DNA of 64,000 nt from Notamacropus eugenii (taxonomy: Eukaryota; Chordata; Mammalia; Diprotodontia; Macropodidae), in the NCBI RefSeq assembly GCF_028372415.1, contig NC_092872.1:512120224-512184223 (forward strand), in the 5' to 3' direction. Made by a program: the position numbers and the translations under genes. The notes under the pieces were generated by a model. It ran no database searches and was not told the origin of the DNA. It was given only the letters and a program-made list of their open reading frames with translations. Shown here in pieces: positions 54,116 to 64,000 of this stretch. The number at the start of each line of letters is the position of its first letter. Position 1 is the stretch's first letter.

Positions 54116-54124
54116 CAGAAATCC

Positions 54125-54240
54125 CACCATAGTCATTCATTCATGTATTCATTCATTCAATGAACACAATTCCTACTACTATAGAGAAGATTTTGTTCTA
54201 GGTGCTACAAAAAAGACAAATTATAAAAGGCTTGGAGAAA
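54125..54240 (-). mobile_element. L2 3' end fragment, reverse
   Basis: 'cattcattcaatgaacac', 'ttctaggtgctacaaaaaag' fit a reversed L2 end; tail to tail with the preceding forward L2. Confidence 0.45.
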
Positions 54241-54464
54241 TTTAAGAAGAGAAAATGTCTACTCCATCTTTGACCCTGTTAATCCTTGACTCTTCACAAA
54301 AAGAATTGGAAATGGTGCCTGTGTTCCTATTCCATTTTATTGCATGTTACATATTACTTCTTTACTAGTCAGTAAATTTACAATTTAAAGTAAATCCTTA
54401 ACAAAGCCCCTGAAATATTCTCAGCTTCTTGACTCTTCCTCTTTAAGATCTCAACCTCCATTAA

Positions 54465-54690
54465 GTTGACTCAGTGGACATAGTATTAGATTCAGTATTA
54501 AAAGACTTGGGTCCTACTTAAGATTCTGCTCTTCCCTTCCCTCCCCTACCCCATCCCCAGATGACCTTAGGGCTCTATCCTTCTTTGGACCACAGTTTCC
54601 TCTCTGTATAAAATGAGAAAATCAGATTAGTTAATTTCTAAAAATCATCTTTGATGACCAGAGTATACATAAGTTTTACATTACATTGAG
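54465..54690 (+). repeat. MIR-like SINE
   Basis: 'gtattagattcagtattaaaa', 'ccacagtttcctctctg' and 'ataaaatgagaaaatcag', with a C-rich stretch in the middle (54530-54560). Confidence 0.6.
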
Positions 54691-54699
54691 ATTGTTATT

Positions 54700-54765
54700 A
54701 TGACCAGCATTTAGCATAGTGTCTAGAACATACTAAGCACTTAATAAATATTCTATCTATCTATC
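54700..54765 (+). mobile_element. L2 3' end with (CTAT)n
   Basis: 'gcatttagcatagtgtctag', 'actaagcacttaataaata', then 'tctatctatctatcc'. Confidence 0.55.
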
Positions 54766-54942
54766 CATTCATCTCAGGTAACACTCATCCTGTATCTCTT
54801 TGATTCTTTGTGGCTAAACTCCTTGAAAACATCAGCCACAATAGGGGCCTCTACTTTCTCTCATCTTACGGTCTTCCTAACGCCTTACAATTAAACTTCT
54901 GACCTCATCATTTAATTCAAAGTTCTCTCTTCATATTTACCA

Positions 54943-55347
54943 ATGATATCTTATTTGACAAATCCTATGGTCTTTTTCTCAATCCTCATTTTCCTGGATC
55001 TTTCTGCAGCCTTTGACACTTCTGATCACCATCTCTTCCTTAATACTATCCTTTACCTGGGTTTTTCAGACACCACTCTATCCTGGTTCTCTTCCCACCT
55101 ATCTGACCACTCTTACTTCATTTCTTTTGCTGGATCTTTATCCAGGTCATGCCCTCTAACCATAGACATTTTGCAGAGTTCCATACTGGTCCTTCTCTTT
55201 CCTTCTCCTTTTATATTACTTCACTTGATGATCTCATCAGTTTTCATGGATTTAATCACCCTCTCTATTCTGATGATTCTCAAATCTACCTATCCACACT
55301 TAACCCTTTCTGCTGACTTCCAGATTTGGATCTCCAATTACCTTTAA
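54943..55347 (+). pseudogene. L2 reverse transcriptase remnant
   Basis: The reading contains 'FLDLSAAFDTSDHHLFL', matching the CR1-clade RT motif (LDLSAAFDTVDH), then 'TLSWFSSHLSDHSYFISFAGS' minus a few changes. The expected 'PQGSVLGP' motif reads 'LQSSILVL', and the YADD region falls in another frame ('YSDDSQIY' near 55265-55290), so a frameshift lies between. It is long inactive. Confidence 0.75.
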
Positions 55348-56302
55348 GTCATTTCAAATTGGAAGTCCAGTACACATTTTAAATCCAACAAGTCCAAAAC
55401 CAAACTCATTATCTTTTCTCCTAAACCCTTTCTACCTCCTTCTTTTCCCATTACTGCAGAGGAGTAGACCATCCTGCCAGTCCATTAGGCTCACAACCTA
55501 GATGTTATCCTAAATTCCTCAACTGACTTTCATACTACCATCCCCTGCTATATCCAATCTGTTGCCAAGATCTGTTGATTTCATCTTTGCAGCATCTTTC
55601 AAATATACCCCTTTTTCCCTCTAGCAAGCCCTAATTACCTCACATTTGGACTTCTGCAATAGCATGTTGATGGATCTGCCTGCCTTAAGTCTCTCCATTC
55701 CAATCCATTCTCCATTCAGCCACCAAAGGATTTTTATAAAGCACAGCTCCAACTGTGTCATTCACCTACTCAATAAACTCCATTAGATCCATATCACATC
55801 CAACAAAAAATACAAAGTGCTCTGCTTGGTGTCCAAAGTCCTTCATAACCAAGACCTCTTCTAGTTTTACATTTTAGTCCCATTCACCCACTTGGACTTA
55901 GCATACACATGCCAGCATATGTTGACCTTGAAGCTAAAACTGAGTTGCAATATGCCTTGATAACCTCTACAGATATTTTCCTTCCCTTGACGTTGTTGCA
56001 AAAGAGAAAAGATTGAATTTAAACATTTGCAAAATTTTGTTGCAAAGTGTCTGTTGAAAAAATTCTGATCTAGTGGCACCAACTCTTTCTATTCACCAAA
56101 AAAAGGCATTATATCTCTTGGCAACAGGTATTTCCTCTGGCTGTTTCCCATGCCTCAAATGTTCTCCCTTCTCATCTTCACCTTCTGGCTTTCCTGGCTT
56201 CTTTTAAATCTCAACTAAAATCCCATCTTCTACAGAAAGTGTATCACAACTTCTTTTAATTCTAGTGTCTTGCTCTTAATTATTTCCTACTTTTCCTATG
56301 GG

Positions 56303-56541
56303 ACAGCAGGTTGGCACAGTACATAGAGTGCTGGGCCTGGATTCAAGAAGACTTGGGTTCAAATTCAACCTCAAACACTTACTAGCTGTGTGACCCTGGG
56401 CAAGTTACTTAACCCTGTTCACCTCACTTTCCTAATCTGTAAAATGAGCTGAAGAAGGAAATGGCAAACTGCTCTAGTATCTTTGCCAAGAAAACCCCAA
56501 AAGGGTCAAGAAGAGTTAGACATGACTGAAAACAAATAATA
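56303..56541 (+). mobile_element. Mar1-type SINE inside L2
   Basis: 'cagcaggttggcacagtac', 'actagctgtgtgaccctggg', 'tatctttgccaagaaaaccc' and 'agagttagacatgactgaaa'. Complete head to RTE-type tail. Confidence 0.9.
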
Positions 56542-56596
56542 ACATCTATCCTGTATATATCCTGTTTATACAGAGTTGTTTGGATACGGTCTCACT

Positions 56597-56686
56597 CAGG
56601 GTGGGGAATGTGGCCTTGAGGCCACATGTGGTTCTTCTTTGACTGAATCCAAACTTGACAGAACAAAGAGTGGTTCCCTACCCTTG
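56597..56686. mobile_element. 90-bp hAT-type MITE inside L2
   Basis: The ends 'cagggtggggaatgtggcc' and 'ggttccctacccttg' are inverted repeats allowing one indel. The interior 'gactgaatccaaacttgac' is characteristic of a mammalian hAT-derived MITE whose ends read CAGGGGTGGGGAAC. The flanks 'gtctcact' and 'gttctcac' are near-identical if one base is shifted, consistent with an 8-bp duplication. Confidence 0.65.
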
Positions 56687-56829
56687 GTTCTCACCCATTA
56701 CATTGAGAACTCCTTGAAGGTAGGAACTGTCTTTTGCCTCCCCGGCATTTAGTGTGATGCCTGGCATATAATAGGTACTTAAAAGTGATTATTGAGTTAC
56801 TGACTTGTCTCCCTTAAAATTGTTTAAAG

Positions 56830-57242
56830 AGTTATTCCAAACATTATACACAGGAACAGTTATATTATATGAGAAATGAATGTGAATGACTTAGCTATGC
56901 TCAGCAGTACAGTGATCCAAAACAATCCCAAAGGACTCATGATGAAAAATGCTATCAGTCTCCAGAGAAAGAACTGATCTCATCTAAATTCAGACCAAAG
57001 AATACTATTCTCCTCTTCCTTCCTTTCTTTCTTCCTTCCTTTCTTCCTCTCCTTTTCTTTCTAGTTTTCTTTCACAAAATAACTAATATGGAAATGTTTT
57101 ATATGACTGCACATGTATAACCTATATCAGATTGCTTACCATCTCAGGTAGCGGGAAAAATGGATAGAATTTAGAACTCAAAACATAAAAAACGAATGTT
57201 AAAACTGTTTCCCATGTAATGGATGAAAAATAAAATATTAGT
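56830..57242 (+). mobile_element. L1 LINE 3' end (older subfamily)
   Basis: 'atcccaaaggactcatgatg', 'aatatggaaatgttttatatg', 'cacatgtataacctatatc', ending in an A-rich tail. It includes a (TTCC)n-like stretch at 57015-57060. Confidence 0.75.
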
Positions 57243-57244
57243 TT

Positions 57245-57885
57245 AAAAAAGGAATTGTTCTACTAAAAAAAAAACACAACAACAACAACTGATTTTTAAG
57301 GGAAATTAGCTCCAGAGCTTTCTTTTTCTCCCATAGAGAAAATTATTGCTTTTAAAATAACAATACTAATAAAAGAATGCATTTCATAATAAATGGAAAC
57401 CACATATTTTTCCTCATGAAAAAGGTCATCTACTGGTTAAGAAAGATTGTTTAATCAAGGGAGAAATGACCATATTATATGCATGGTAAATTTTGTTTTC
57501 CCCTAAAGTATATTTGATGGTGTTCTAATGTAAAAATGGGGGAAAAACAGCAAAAATTTTTTAATATTTTTAAATTACTTAAGCAGCTGAGGAGCATGAG
57601 TTTTTTTAATGAGCCATTTTATTGTTAATTATATTTAGATCCTTGAATAATATCTCATTCATATACATCACCAGGGTGTAGAAGTGAGTTTGAAACAAAC
57701 TTTAGTAAATGTTTAAACACCTTTATTTTTCTTGCAATATGGTCAAGAGAAGGAGAATTTGTATTGGAATTTGTCAAGGCATTCATTATTCTTCACTTTG
57801 CACTTATTTTTAACCTTAAGGACAACACATACTGGCGTATGTATACAGGGTCCAATGCCAGAGCTTTCCAGGATAGTGAAATATC
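57245..57885. other. unassigned AT-rich DNA
   Basis: Begins with an A/CAA-rich patch (57266-57290). No further feature supported. Confidence 0.3.
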
Positions 57886-57892
57886 TATTCAT

Positions 57893-58075
57893 GGAGAGGG
57901 AAAGAGAAGAAGCGTAGTGAAAAGTGAAATGATGGGAAGGGGAAAGGCAGGAACAAAAGGAAATGTGAGTTAAGTCCAATAAAAGGGGGGAAGAAAAGAA
58001 AGGGGAGAAGTGGAAGGGAAAGGAAAGACAGAAAAGGAAGGTGTAGGAAAGGGAGGAGAGGGAAGAGAAAAGCAC
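57893..58075 (+). repeat. polypurine tract
   Basis: About 180 bases with more than 90% A and G ('aggggaaaggcaggaac', 'gggaaaggaaagacagaaaag'). The complementary polypyrimidine frame on the minus strand is an artefact of composition. Confidence 0.8.
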
Positions 58076-58269
58076 AAGCTCTGGTAGCTCCAAACGAGCT
58101 TTGAAGGACCTGAAAATGACCTATTTATGTATCATCTTAGAACCAGTCTAGCTAAACTTGGAAAGGCTCATCACCAGTGGTTTAGACACAAGGTTATTAA
58201 GGTTTGAGCCACATTGAATCATCTAATAAAGCACAAGCTTTTGTTTGTGGAAGTGATGCTTAACTCTGT

Positions 58270-59000
58270 AATATTGACAAAACTCTCCCCTTTGACCCAG
58301 CAATACTGCTTCTAGGATTATATCCCCAAGAGATCATAAAAATGGGAAAGGGTCCCACATATACAAAAATATTTATAGCTGTTCTCTTTGTGGTGGCCAA
58401 AAACTGGGAATCAAGGGGATGCCCATCAATTGGGGAATGGTTGAATAAATTATGATATATAAATGTAATGGAATACTACTGTACCATAAGAAATGATGAA
58501 CAGGAAGACTTTAGAGAAGCCTACAAAGACTTGTATGATCTGATGCTGAGTGAAAGGAGCAGAACCAGGAGAACTTTGTGCACAGCAACAACCACAGCGT
58601 GTGAGGATTTTTTCTGGTAGACTTGGAACTTCACCGCAATGCAAGGACTTAAAAAATTCCCATTGGTCTTTTGAGGCCAAATTCCTTCCACATCCAGAGA
58701 AAGAACTATGGAATTCAATCACAGAATGTAGCAGAGCATTTTCTTTTGTACTATGTTTTGGTTTGTTATATGGTTTCTCCCATTCATTTTAATTCTTCTA
58801 TGCAACATGACAATGGTGAAAATGTATTTATTAGGAATGTATATGTAGAACCTATATAAAACTGTCTGATGTCTCAAGGAGGGAGGAGAGATGTAGGGGG
58901 GAAGGAGGGAAAAAATACCTAAGTTATATAGTAGTGATTGTGGAACACTGAAAATAAATAAAATAATAAAAATAAATAAATAAAAATATTGACAAAACTC
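58270..59000 (+). mobile_element. 5'-truncated L1 with perfect 16-bp target duplication
   Basis: The L1 body 58286-58984 (699 bp) runs from 'ccctttgacccagcaatac' (the ORF2 FDPAIP block) through the 3'UTR to an (AAAT)n tail. It is flanked by 'aatattgacaaaactc' at 58270-58285 and 58985-59000, identical over 16 bp. It resembles the 10-16.5 kb L1 closely and is among the best-preserved insertions in the window. Confidence 0.92.
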
Positions 59001-60035
59001 AAACTCAAGTTCAACTTTAACCTTTGCAGTGAACAATAGAACACTGATATTTTTTGCGGTCACTGCTAAAAAGAAGTTAGGGAATGTGGTAAAGACATAT
59101 TGTACAACAAGATCAAGGAAAGGACAATATATTTCAGAAATTGTCAAGATATGAAATCCTCCTTACATTGGGCTTGATTTTATTTTTGAGGTCAACATTT
59201 ATCCTAGGACCAAGGTCATAACTTACTGAGATAATATAATACCTACTTTATATGCCATAGTTCCATTAAGGGTTTTGTTTTTAATCTAAGAAACACTGTA
59301 ATAGATAATAATCACAAAGGAGAGATGATTGGAATAAAGGTAAGAAAACTTAAAGAAAACTAAACATATTTTCTGTCCTTTTTATCAGCAATGAACAGCT
59401 ACTGTCCATTAAAAAGTACCTCATATATTATAATCATATTTAGTGTGGGATCTTATAATGTATTTTTTTTCTCCTTCATTCAGAAGGGTTTCCTCTTAAG
59501 GAAAAGAGATAATATTGGAAATGAGTGGGGGAAAGCACTTAAAAGCAAACATTTATTTATGGAGCAAGTCTATTATCCAATATGACTGGCAATGCTCTAT
59601 TTCAGAGGCTGATCATACCCACGGATGGGAAAGCACATGCACATGCATCATTTAAGACTCGGGGCTGGGACTATTATATTGAGATCGTTTCGTCTGTTGT
59701 ATACTTTGGGATTCTTTCTGCTTGATGAAACAAATTCATTTAATCAATACAAAACTGCTTAAAATGATAATTGTGAAACTAAGTGGCAGTTACCTCTTTC
59801 CCTGGGACAGAGATGCAAATGCTGGGGAATTGGATGTGTTATTATCACTTGGTGACTGTAACTTCATATGGGCAGTGCTGTCATGCTTGCATTAAGAATA
59901 ACAAGTTTTATCCTGTCTTTATCTGTATCCACTCATTATTTTCCTCCTACTTATGAGGACTTTATCATTATTAGGACAGTTAAAAGAAGTCTATATTAGA
60001 CAGAAGGCATGAGTGTGAGCTAATTATTTGGGGAT
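59001..60035. other. unassigned DNA
   Basis: About 1 kb with no named repeat or coding signal. Confidence 0.35.
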
Positions 60036-60039
60036 GATC

Positions 60040-60226
60040 TCAAAAATTGAAAAGTTGGTAAAGAGGGATGCACTGGAATGGGGATAAGAAGAGTAGGATG
60101 GGGAAGATTTTCTCACCTAAAAGAGGTACATAAGGAAGAGCTTAAATAATGGAGGGCAAAAGGGTGAATGGAGGCAATGCTTTAACTTCACTTTTACCAG
60201 AATTGGTTCGAAGAGTAAAGAATACA

Positions 60227-60263
<37 letters not shown>

Positions 60264-61765
60264 ACACAATTTACTATAGAAATCTCTTATTTAATATTAA
60301 AATAGAATGGAAAGGAGATAAGACACATGGGGTGAAGGAATGACAAAATAGAGGGCAGATTAAGGGATTCAATCAGAATCAAAACAGACTTTTGAGGAAC
60401 AACAGGATAAAAAGAGAGATAAAGAGATAAAGAAAAGAAAATAGGACGGAGAGGAATACACAGTAAATTATAATCGTAAATGTGAATGGGATGAGCTCAC
60501 CCATAAAATGGAAGTGGATAGCAGAATAGATTAAAAACCAGAATTCAACAACATGTTGTTTACAAGAGACACACTTGAAACAGAAACAGGAGTCAAAATA
60601 AAGGGCTGAAACTGAATCTATTCTGTTTAAGCTGAAATTTAAAAAAACAACAGGGGTGGCACTCAATTTCAGATGAAACAAATGCAAAAAGGGATTTAAT
60701 TAAAAGAGATAATCAGGGAAATAATTTTGCTTAAAGGTACCTCAATAGTAGCAAAAGTTTTACCACAAATTTCTCTGATTAATGCCTCATTTCTCAAATA
60801 TATAGGGAACTGAATTAAATTTATAAAAATACGAGGTATTCCCCAACTGATGAAGAGACAAAGGAAATGAATAGGAAGTTTTCAAAAGAGGAAATCAAAG
60901 CTATCTATAATCACATAAAAATGCTGTAAATCACAATTAATTAGAAAATTGCAAATTAAAACAGCTCTAAGGAACTACCTCACATATATCAGAAATAATA
61001 AATTCTGGAAGGGATGAGGAAAAATAGATACACTAAAAAACTATTTGTAGAGTTGTGAATGGGTCCAAAGGTTCTGAAGAACAATATGGAGTTATGCCAA
61101 AGAACTATAAAATTTTGTATACCCTTTGACCCAGCAATACCACTACTAAGTTGGTACAACAAAGATATCAAAGAAAAAGAAGAAGAACCTATATGTATAA
61201 AAATATTTAAGGCAGCTCTTTTTGTAGTGGCAGAGTATTGAAATTAAGGAATGCATTTCAATTGGGGAATGACTGAACAAGATGTGGCACATGCTTGTGA
61301 TGGAGTAATATTCGGCTATAAGAAATGGGGGGGGCAGTTTGTTTCAGGCAAGACCTATATGAACTAATGCAGAGTAAAGTGAGAAGAATCAAGAGGTCAT
61401 TGTGCACAGTAACAGCAATATTGTAAGGATGATAAACTGTCAAAGACTTGGCTACTTTGATCAGTTCAATCATCCAAGATAATTCCAAAGGACTTATGAT
61501 GAAAAAAATGCTATGCACTTCCAGAGAAAGAACCAATGATCTCTAAGTGCAAACTGAAGTATGATTTTATTACTGTCTCTTTTTTTGCAATATGGCTAAT
61601 ATGGAAATGTTGTGCATGATTTCATATGTATAATGGATATCATTTGCTTGTCTCCTTAGTGGGTAGAGGAGGGATGGGAGGGAGGAAAGGAGAGAATTCA
61701 GAACTCAAAATTGAAAACAAGAATGTAAAAATAATAAATTGATTTTTAATAATTAAAAGCATTTT
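60040..61765 (+). mobile_element. L1 LINE with internal deletion of ORF2
   Basis: 60040-60470 is the L1 spacer, including a CA repeat. 60470-60740 is the ORF2 start ('aatgtgaatgggatgagctc' = 12360-12380). At about 60752 the sequence jumps to the equivalent of about 15431 ('gcctcatttctcaaatata'), then runs through the 'ccctttgacccagcaatacc' block (61122-61141) to the 3' tail. About 2.8 kb of ORF2 including the RT is missing. Confidence 0.75.
60228..60269. repeat. (CA)n microsatellite in the L1 spacer
   Basis: About 20 CA units with one interruption. Confidence 0.9.
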
Positions 61766-61814
61766 TTAAAGTACTCATGCTGTCCTCTTCATAGAGAGGC
61801 ATATGTTTTTGTTG

Positions 61815-61868
61815 CATATCAGAAGCACAGAATTACAAAACTAGAACAGGTCTTAAAGATCTTAAGTA
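61815..61868 (-). repeat. MIR-like fragment, reverse
   Basis: 'cacagaattacaaaactag' and 'aacaggtcttaaagatc' fit the reversed SINE end. Confidence 0.35.
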
Positions 61869-61889
61869 AAGTGTTGTGGCTAGATAAAA

Positions 61890-62640
61890 GTTCCTTTTAT
61901 AGAAGATATAGGAGATTCTTAGTAGATTGTAATCTCAATATGAATCAACAGAGTGATTCATACTGGATAAAGGTGAAGAAGGAGGAGAAGGAGGAGGTAA
62001 AAGGAAAGGGGGAGGAGAACAAGAACAAAAACAAGAAGAACAAGAGAAAGGATGAAGGAAGGGAGGGAGGGAGGGAGGGAAGGAAGGAAGGAAGGAAGGA
62101 AGGAAGGAAGGAAGGAAGGAAGGAAGGAAGGAAGGAAGGAAGGAAGGAAGGAAGGGAGGGAGGGAGGGAGGGAGGGAAGAGAAAAAGTGGGACAAAACCT
62201 AGGTTGCATTAAAAGAAAAATAGTACCCAGATCAAGGAAGGTGATTAGTACCACTTTAATTTGCCCTAGTCAGACAATGCCTGGAGTATTATTGTTCAAT
62301 TAGGGATGCTGCATTTCAAGGACAAAGACAAGCTACAAAGCATCCAGAACAGGGAAGCTGATAATGAATGGACTAGAGATTATGCCAAATGAGGGTGTTT
62401 GTTTCAGGAACTGGAGAGGTTTAGCTCTCCAGAAGCTCTTAGAAGAAAAGTATTAGGGATGGGCTGGGTCAAAGTGTATGACAATATCCTTCAAGTATTT
62501 GAAGGGGATTGTCATGTAGAAAACTCAACAGAACTAGAAGTTGGTAAAAGTTGCAGGGAAGAAGAAATTTTGCTTGATTAATAATGAGTTCTAGTCAAAA
62601 ATAGAAAGGGTTGCTCTTCTTGAAGAGCTCCAATGAAGAA
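61890..62640 (+). mobile_element. L3/CR1 LINE 3' region, forward, with GGAA expansion inside
   Basis: CR1 blocks in order: 'agattcttagtagattgtaa', 'ctcaatatgaatcaacagag', 'ttgcattaaaagaaaaatag', 'gtcagacaatgcctggagta', 'caagtatttgaagggg', 'attgtcatgtagaaaac'. The microsatellite 61975-62180 interrupts it. Confidence 0.7.
61975..62180. repeat. purine-rich (GGAA)n/(GGGA)n microsatellite
   Basis: Some twenty GGAA units flanked by GGGA units, preceded by GAGGAGAAG-type DNA. Long frames on both strands here are compositional artefacts. Confidence 0.95.
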
Positions 62641-62679
62641 AAACCCACTATTCTTCAAGACAACTCATTAGACTTTTGG

Positions 62680-62955
62680 AAAGTTCTAACAGTTAGGAAA
62701 TTTTGCTTCATTCTCTTTCCATAGAATCAAAATCTTTCTTAGCTGAACTTCCACCCCTTGTTCCTCCTTCTACATCTGGAGATAAGCATAATGAGCTGAA
62801 TCCTTCTTCTCTTCAAAACTTGAAGACCATTAGCTAGTCACCCTAAGTATTACCTCCAGTACACAAATCCCCAGTACTTTTCATTGATACTTTAACATCC
62901 AGGTCAGCCCTTTAACATATTTTTTTTTCTACTCTCCTAGAGGCACTCCACTTTG
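62680..62955 (-). mobile_element. L3/CR1 LINE 3' region, reverse
   Basis: On the plus strand: 'acagttaggaaattttgctt', 'tagctgaacttccacccctt', 'cttcaaaacttgaagacc', 'gtcaccctaagtattacc'. These are the reversed CR1 blocks, tail to tail with the forward copy ending at about 62640. Confidence 0.6.
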
Positions 62956-63149
62956 TCAAAGGATTAATATTCACATAAAGCCAGGAAACCAAAAAAATGT
63001 GCCTATATTAGTCTCAACCAAATAACTTGTTCATGTAACTGATGCTAATGGGTGGTGGCCTCATTTCGGGCTCTTAGAACATAAAATGATGCACAGTGGT
63101 TCTGTTTTGCATTTATTTACCTGTTTATATTTTATATTCCCTTCCACCA

Positions 63150-63245
63150 CCACTCCTCTCCAGCTCCTTGAGTAGGAAATATTTCATTTTTGACTTTATA
63201 TCCCCAGGGCAAGTGGTAGGCACTTAACAAGTATTTGTCAAATTG
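63150..63245 (+). mobile_element. L2 LINE 3' end
   Basis: 'tccagctccttgagtagg', 'tatatccccagggcaagtgg', 'aggcacttaacaagtatttg'. Confidence 0.65.
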
Positions 63246-63494
63246 AAATGAGACCTGATAATTGTCCTTAGGAAAGGAAGGATCAACACAAGAGCAAGTT
63301 ATCACTTTGTCAGGTTCAGTAAATATCATTTGGCTAAATGAACAGCGCTGTAGGAGCCAAGTAACTTAAATAAGTTAACCCTGAAGTAAAGAACAGACAT
63401 ATCATCACATCATGGCAAGACATTAGCCCATCTATGAGGGTCTACAGAATTCGTCCACAGTTAGGTGCCAGCCAGAGAAATTTTTTTCAGAAAT

Positions 63495-63710
63495 TGAGAC
63501 AGAATTTTGTTCAAATTCCATCTCTGATTCATACTTGCTTTGATTCTAGTCAAGTTCTCTATCCTTTCAGTGCTCTAGGCAAGGCTTTAAGACTATAAGT
63601 TGTATAGAAGGTATTGATTTGCATCAGTACAGGAGATTTGCTCATTCTTCAGCAAAGAGGAAAATTCCTCAGATAACTCCCTATACCAATGAAATCACAG
63701 GTCTAGTCCC
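63495..63710 (+). repeat. CORE-SINE with distinct tail
   Basis: 'gttcaaattccatctctgat', 'tcagtgctctaggcaagg', 'ctttaagactataagttgt', 'ctccctataccaatgaaatc' and 'acaggtctagtcccc' show the full tail of this family. Compare 48560-48765 and the reversed 18165-18362. Confidence 0.65.
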
Positions 63711-63837
63711 CATTCTTAATTCTTCCAATTCAGACTATCATATTCAAACACTATAGATAGCCTTGACAAGGATATGGAAGTTAGGAGTCAGAACTTAGGG
63801 TGAATGAGGTTAGGATCCTGGCATTAACTAGGAATAA

Positions 63838-63883
63838 AAAAAAAAAAAAACCTGGCTAATAATTGCTAAAAAAAAAAAAAAAA
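63838..63883 (+). repeat. two poly-A tracts
   Basis: Runs of A at about 63838-63850 and 63869-63883 separated by 'cctggctaataattgct'. Confidence 0.8.
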
Positions 63884-63957
63884 AGGAAAGAAATGGTGAG
63901 ACCTCTAACATTCTATTAAGCACTACAATGGAATTAAGCATTAAAATAGGGATCAAT

Positions 63958-64000
63958 GGTACAGCTAGAATCAGAACTCATTGTCTGACCTTGGGCAAGT
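63958..64000 (+). repeat. SINE, cut by the window end
   Basis: 'gtacagctagaatcagaac' and 'ctgaccttgggcaagt' are the start of a forward MIR-like SINE that continues outside the window. Confidence 0.55.

Larger units (their letters stand above)
54780..56802 (+). mobile_element. L2 LINE with RT remnant and nested insertions
   Basis: Forward L2 from the RT domain to the 3' end ('ggcatttagtgtgatgcc' and 'aggtacttaaaagtgatta' near 56745-56795). It contains a Mar1 (56303-56541) and a small hAT-type MITE (56597-56686). The L2 sequence on either side of each insertion is continuous ('attatttcctacttttcct' ... 'atcctgtatatatcctg'). Confidence 0.8.

Noticed and set aside
57743-58093. 116-codon reverse frame rich in S, L, F
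   Set aside because: It is the pyrimidine strand of a polypurine tract; stop codons are rare there for compositional reasons.
61871-62303. Open frames of 83-113 codons on both strands
   Set aside because: They are translations of the GGAA/GGGA microsatellite (KEGRKEGR or LPSFLPSF repeats), open because of composition.

Overview
The window reads as vertebrate nuclear DNA, almost certainly from a marsupial. It is AT-rich and CpG-poor, has no compact gene order, and is filled with LINE-1, CR1-clade LINEs (L2 and L3/CR1), CORE-SINEs (MIR-like and the marsupial Mar1 type), hAT-type miniature transposons, LTRs and microsatellites. The best lineage marker is the Mar1 SINE, which has a tRNA-like head and a tail ending in the BovB/RTE-type 'gacacaactaaaa' motif (clearest copy 21536-21780). 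I cannot tell an American from an Australian marsupial. No bacterial or viral gene organisation, CRISPR array, tRNA gene or rRNA gene is present.

Layout. 1-9.9 kb: L1, L2 and MIR fragments and a solo LTR. 9.9-16.6 kb: a nearly full-length but dead L1 inserted into an older MIR and bounded by a perfect 10-bp duplication. 16.6-19.1 kb: a dense run of SINEs. 20.8-24.3 kb: an L1 with ORF1-side sequence but no endonuclease or RT core, itself carrying a Mar1 with a perfect 13-bp duplication. 25-36 kb: L3/CR1, hAT, MIR and L2 pieces and two copies of an unassigned LTR-like repeat. 36-43.2 kb: the part most likely to hold pieces of real genes (candidate exons 36645-36845 on + and 43012-43132 on -, plus weaker ones at 36279-36425 on - and 33607-33936 on +) and a long CR1/L3 relic with an esterase-like ORF1. 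43.5-50 kb: a second copy of the solo LTR splitting a SINE, then L1, Mar1 and MIR. 50.3-51.2 kb: an unexplained CpG-retaining island. 52-57 kb: L2 copies with nested Mar1 and a MITE. 57-64 kb: polypurine DNA, a 5'-truncated L1 with a perfect 16-bp duplication, another internally deleted L1, and two CR1 relics in opposite orientation.

I found no intact protein-coding gene. The content is best read as intronic or intergenic DNA that may carry a few internal exons, with a layered history of transposon insertion. Relative ages can be read from nesting: MIR before L1 at 10-16 kb; L1 before Mar1 at 21 kb; SINE before LTR at 43.6 kb; L2 before Mar1 and MITE at 56 kb; CR1 before Mar1 at 41.5 kb. I saw no convincing new biological system. 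The most useful leads are the candidate exons, the recurring internally deleted L1 structure, and two repeat families that I could recognise only because they occur twice.
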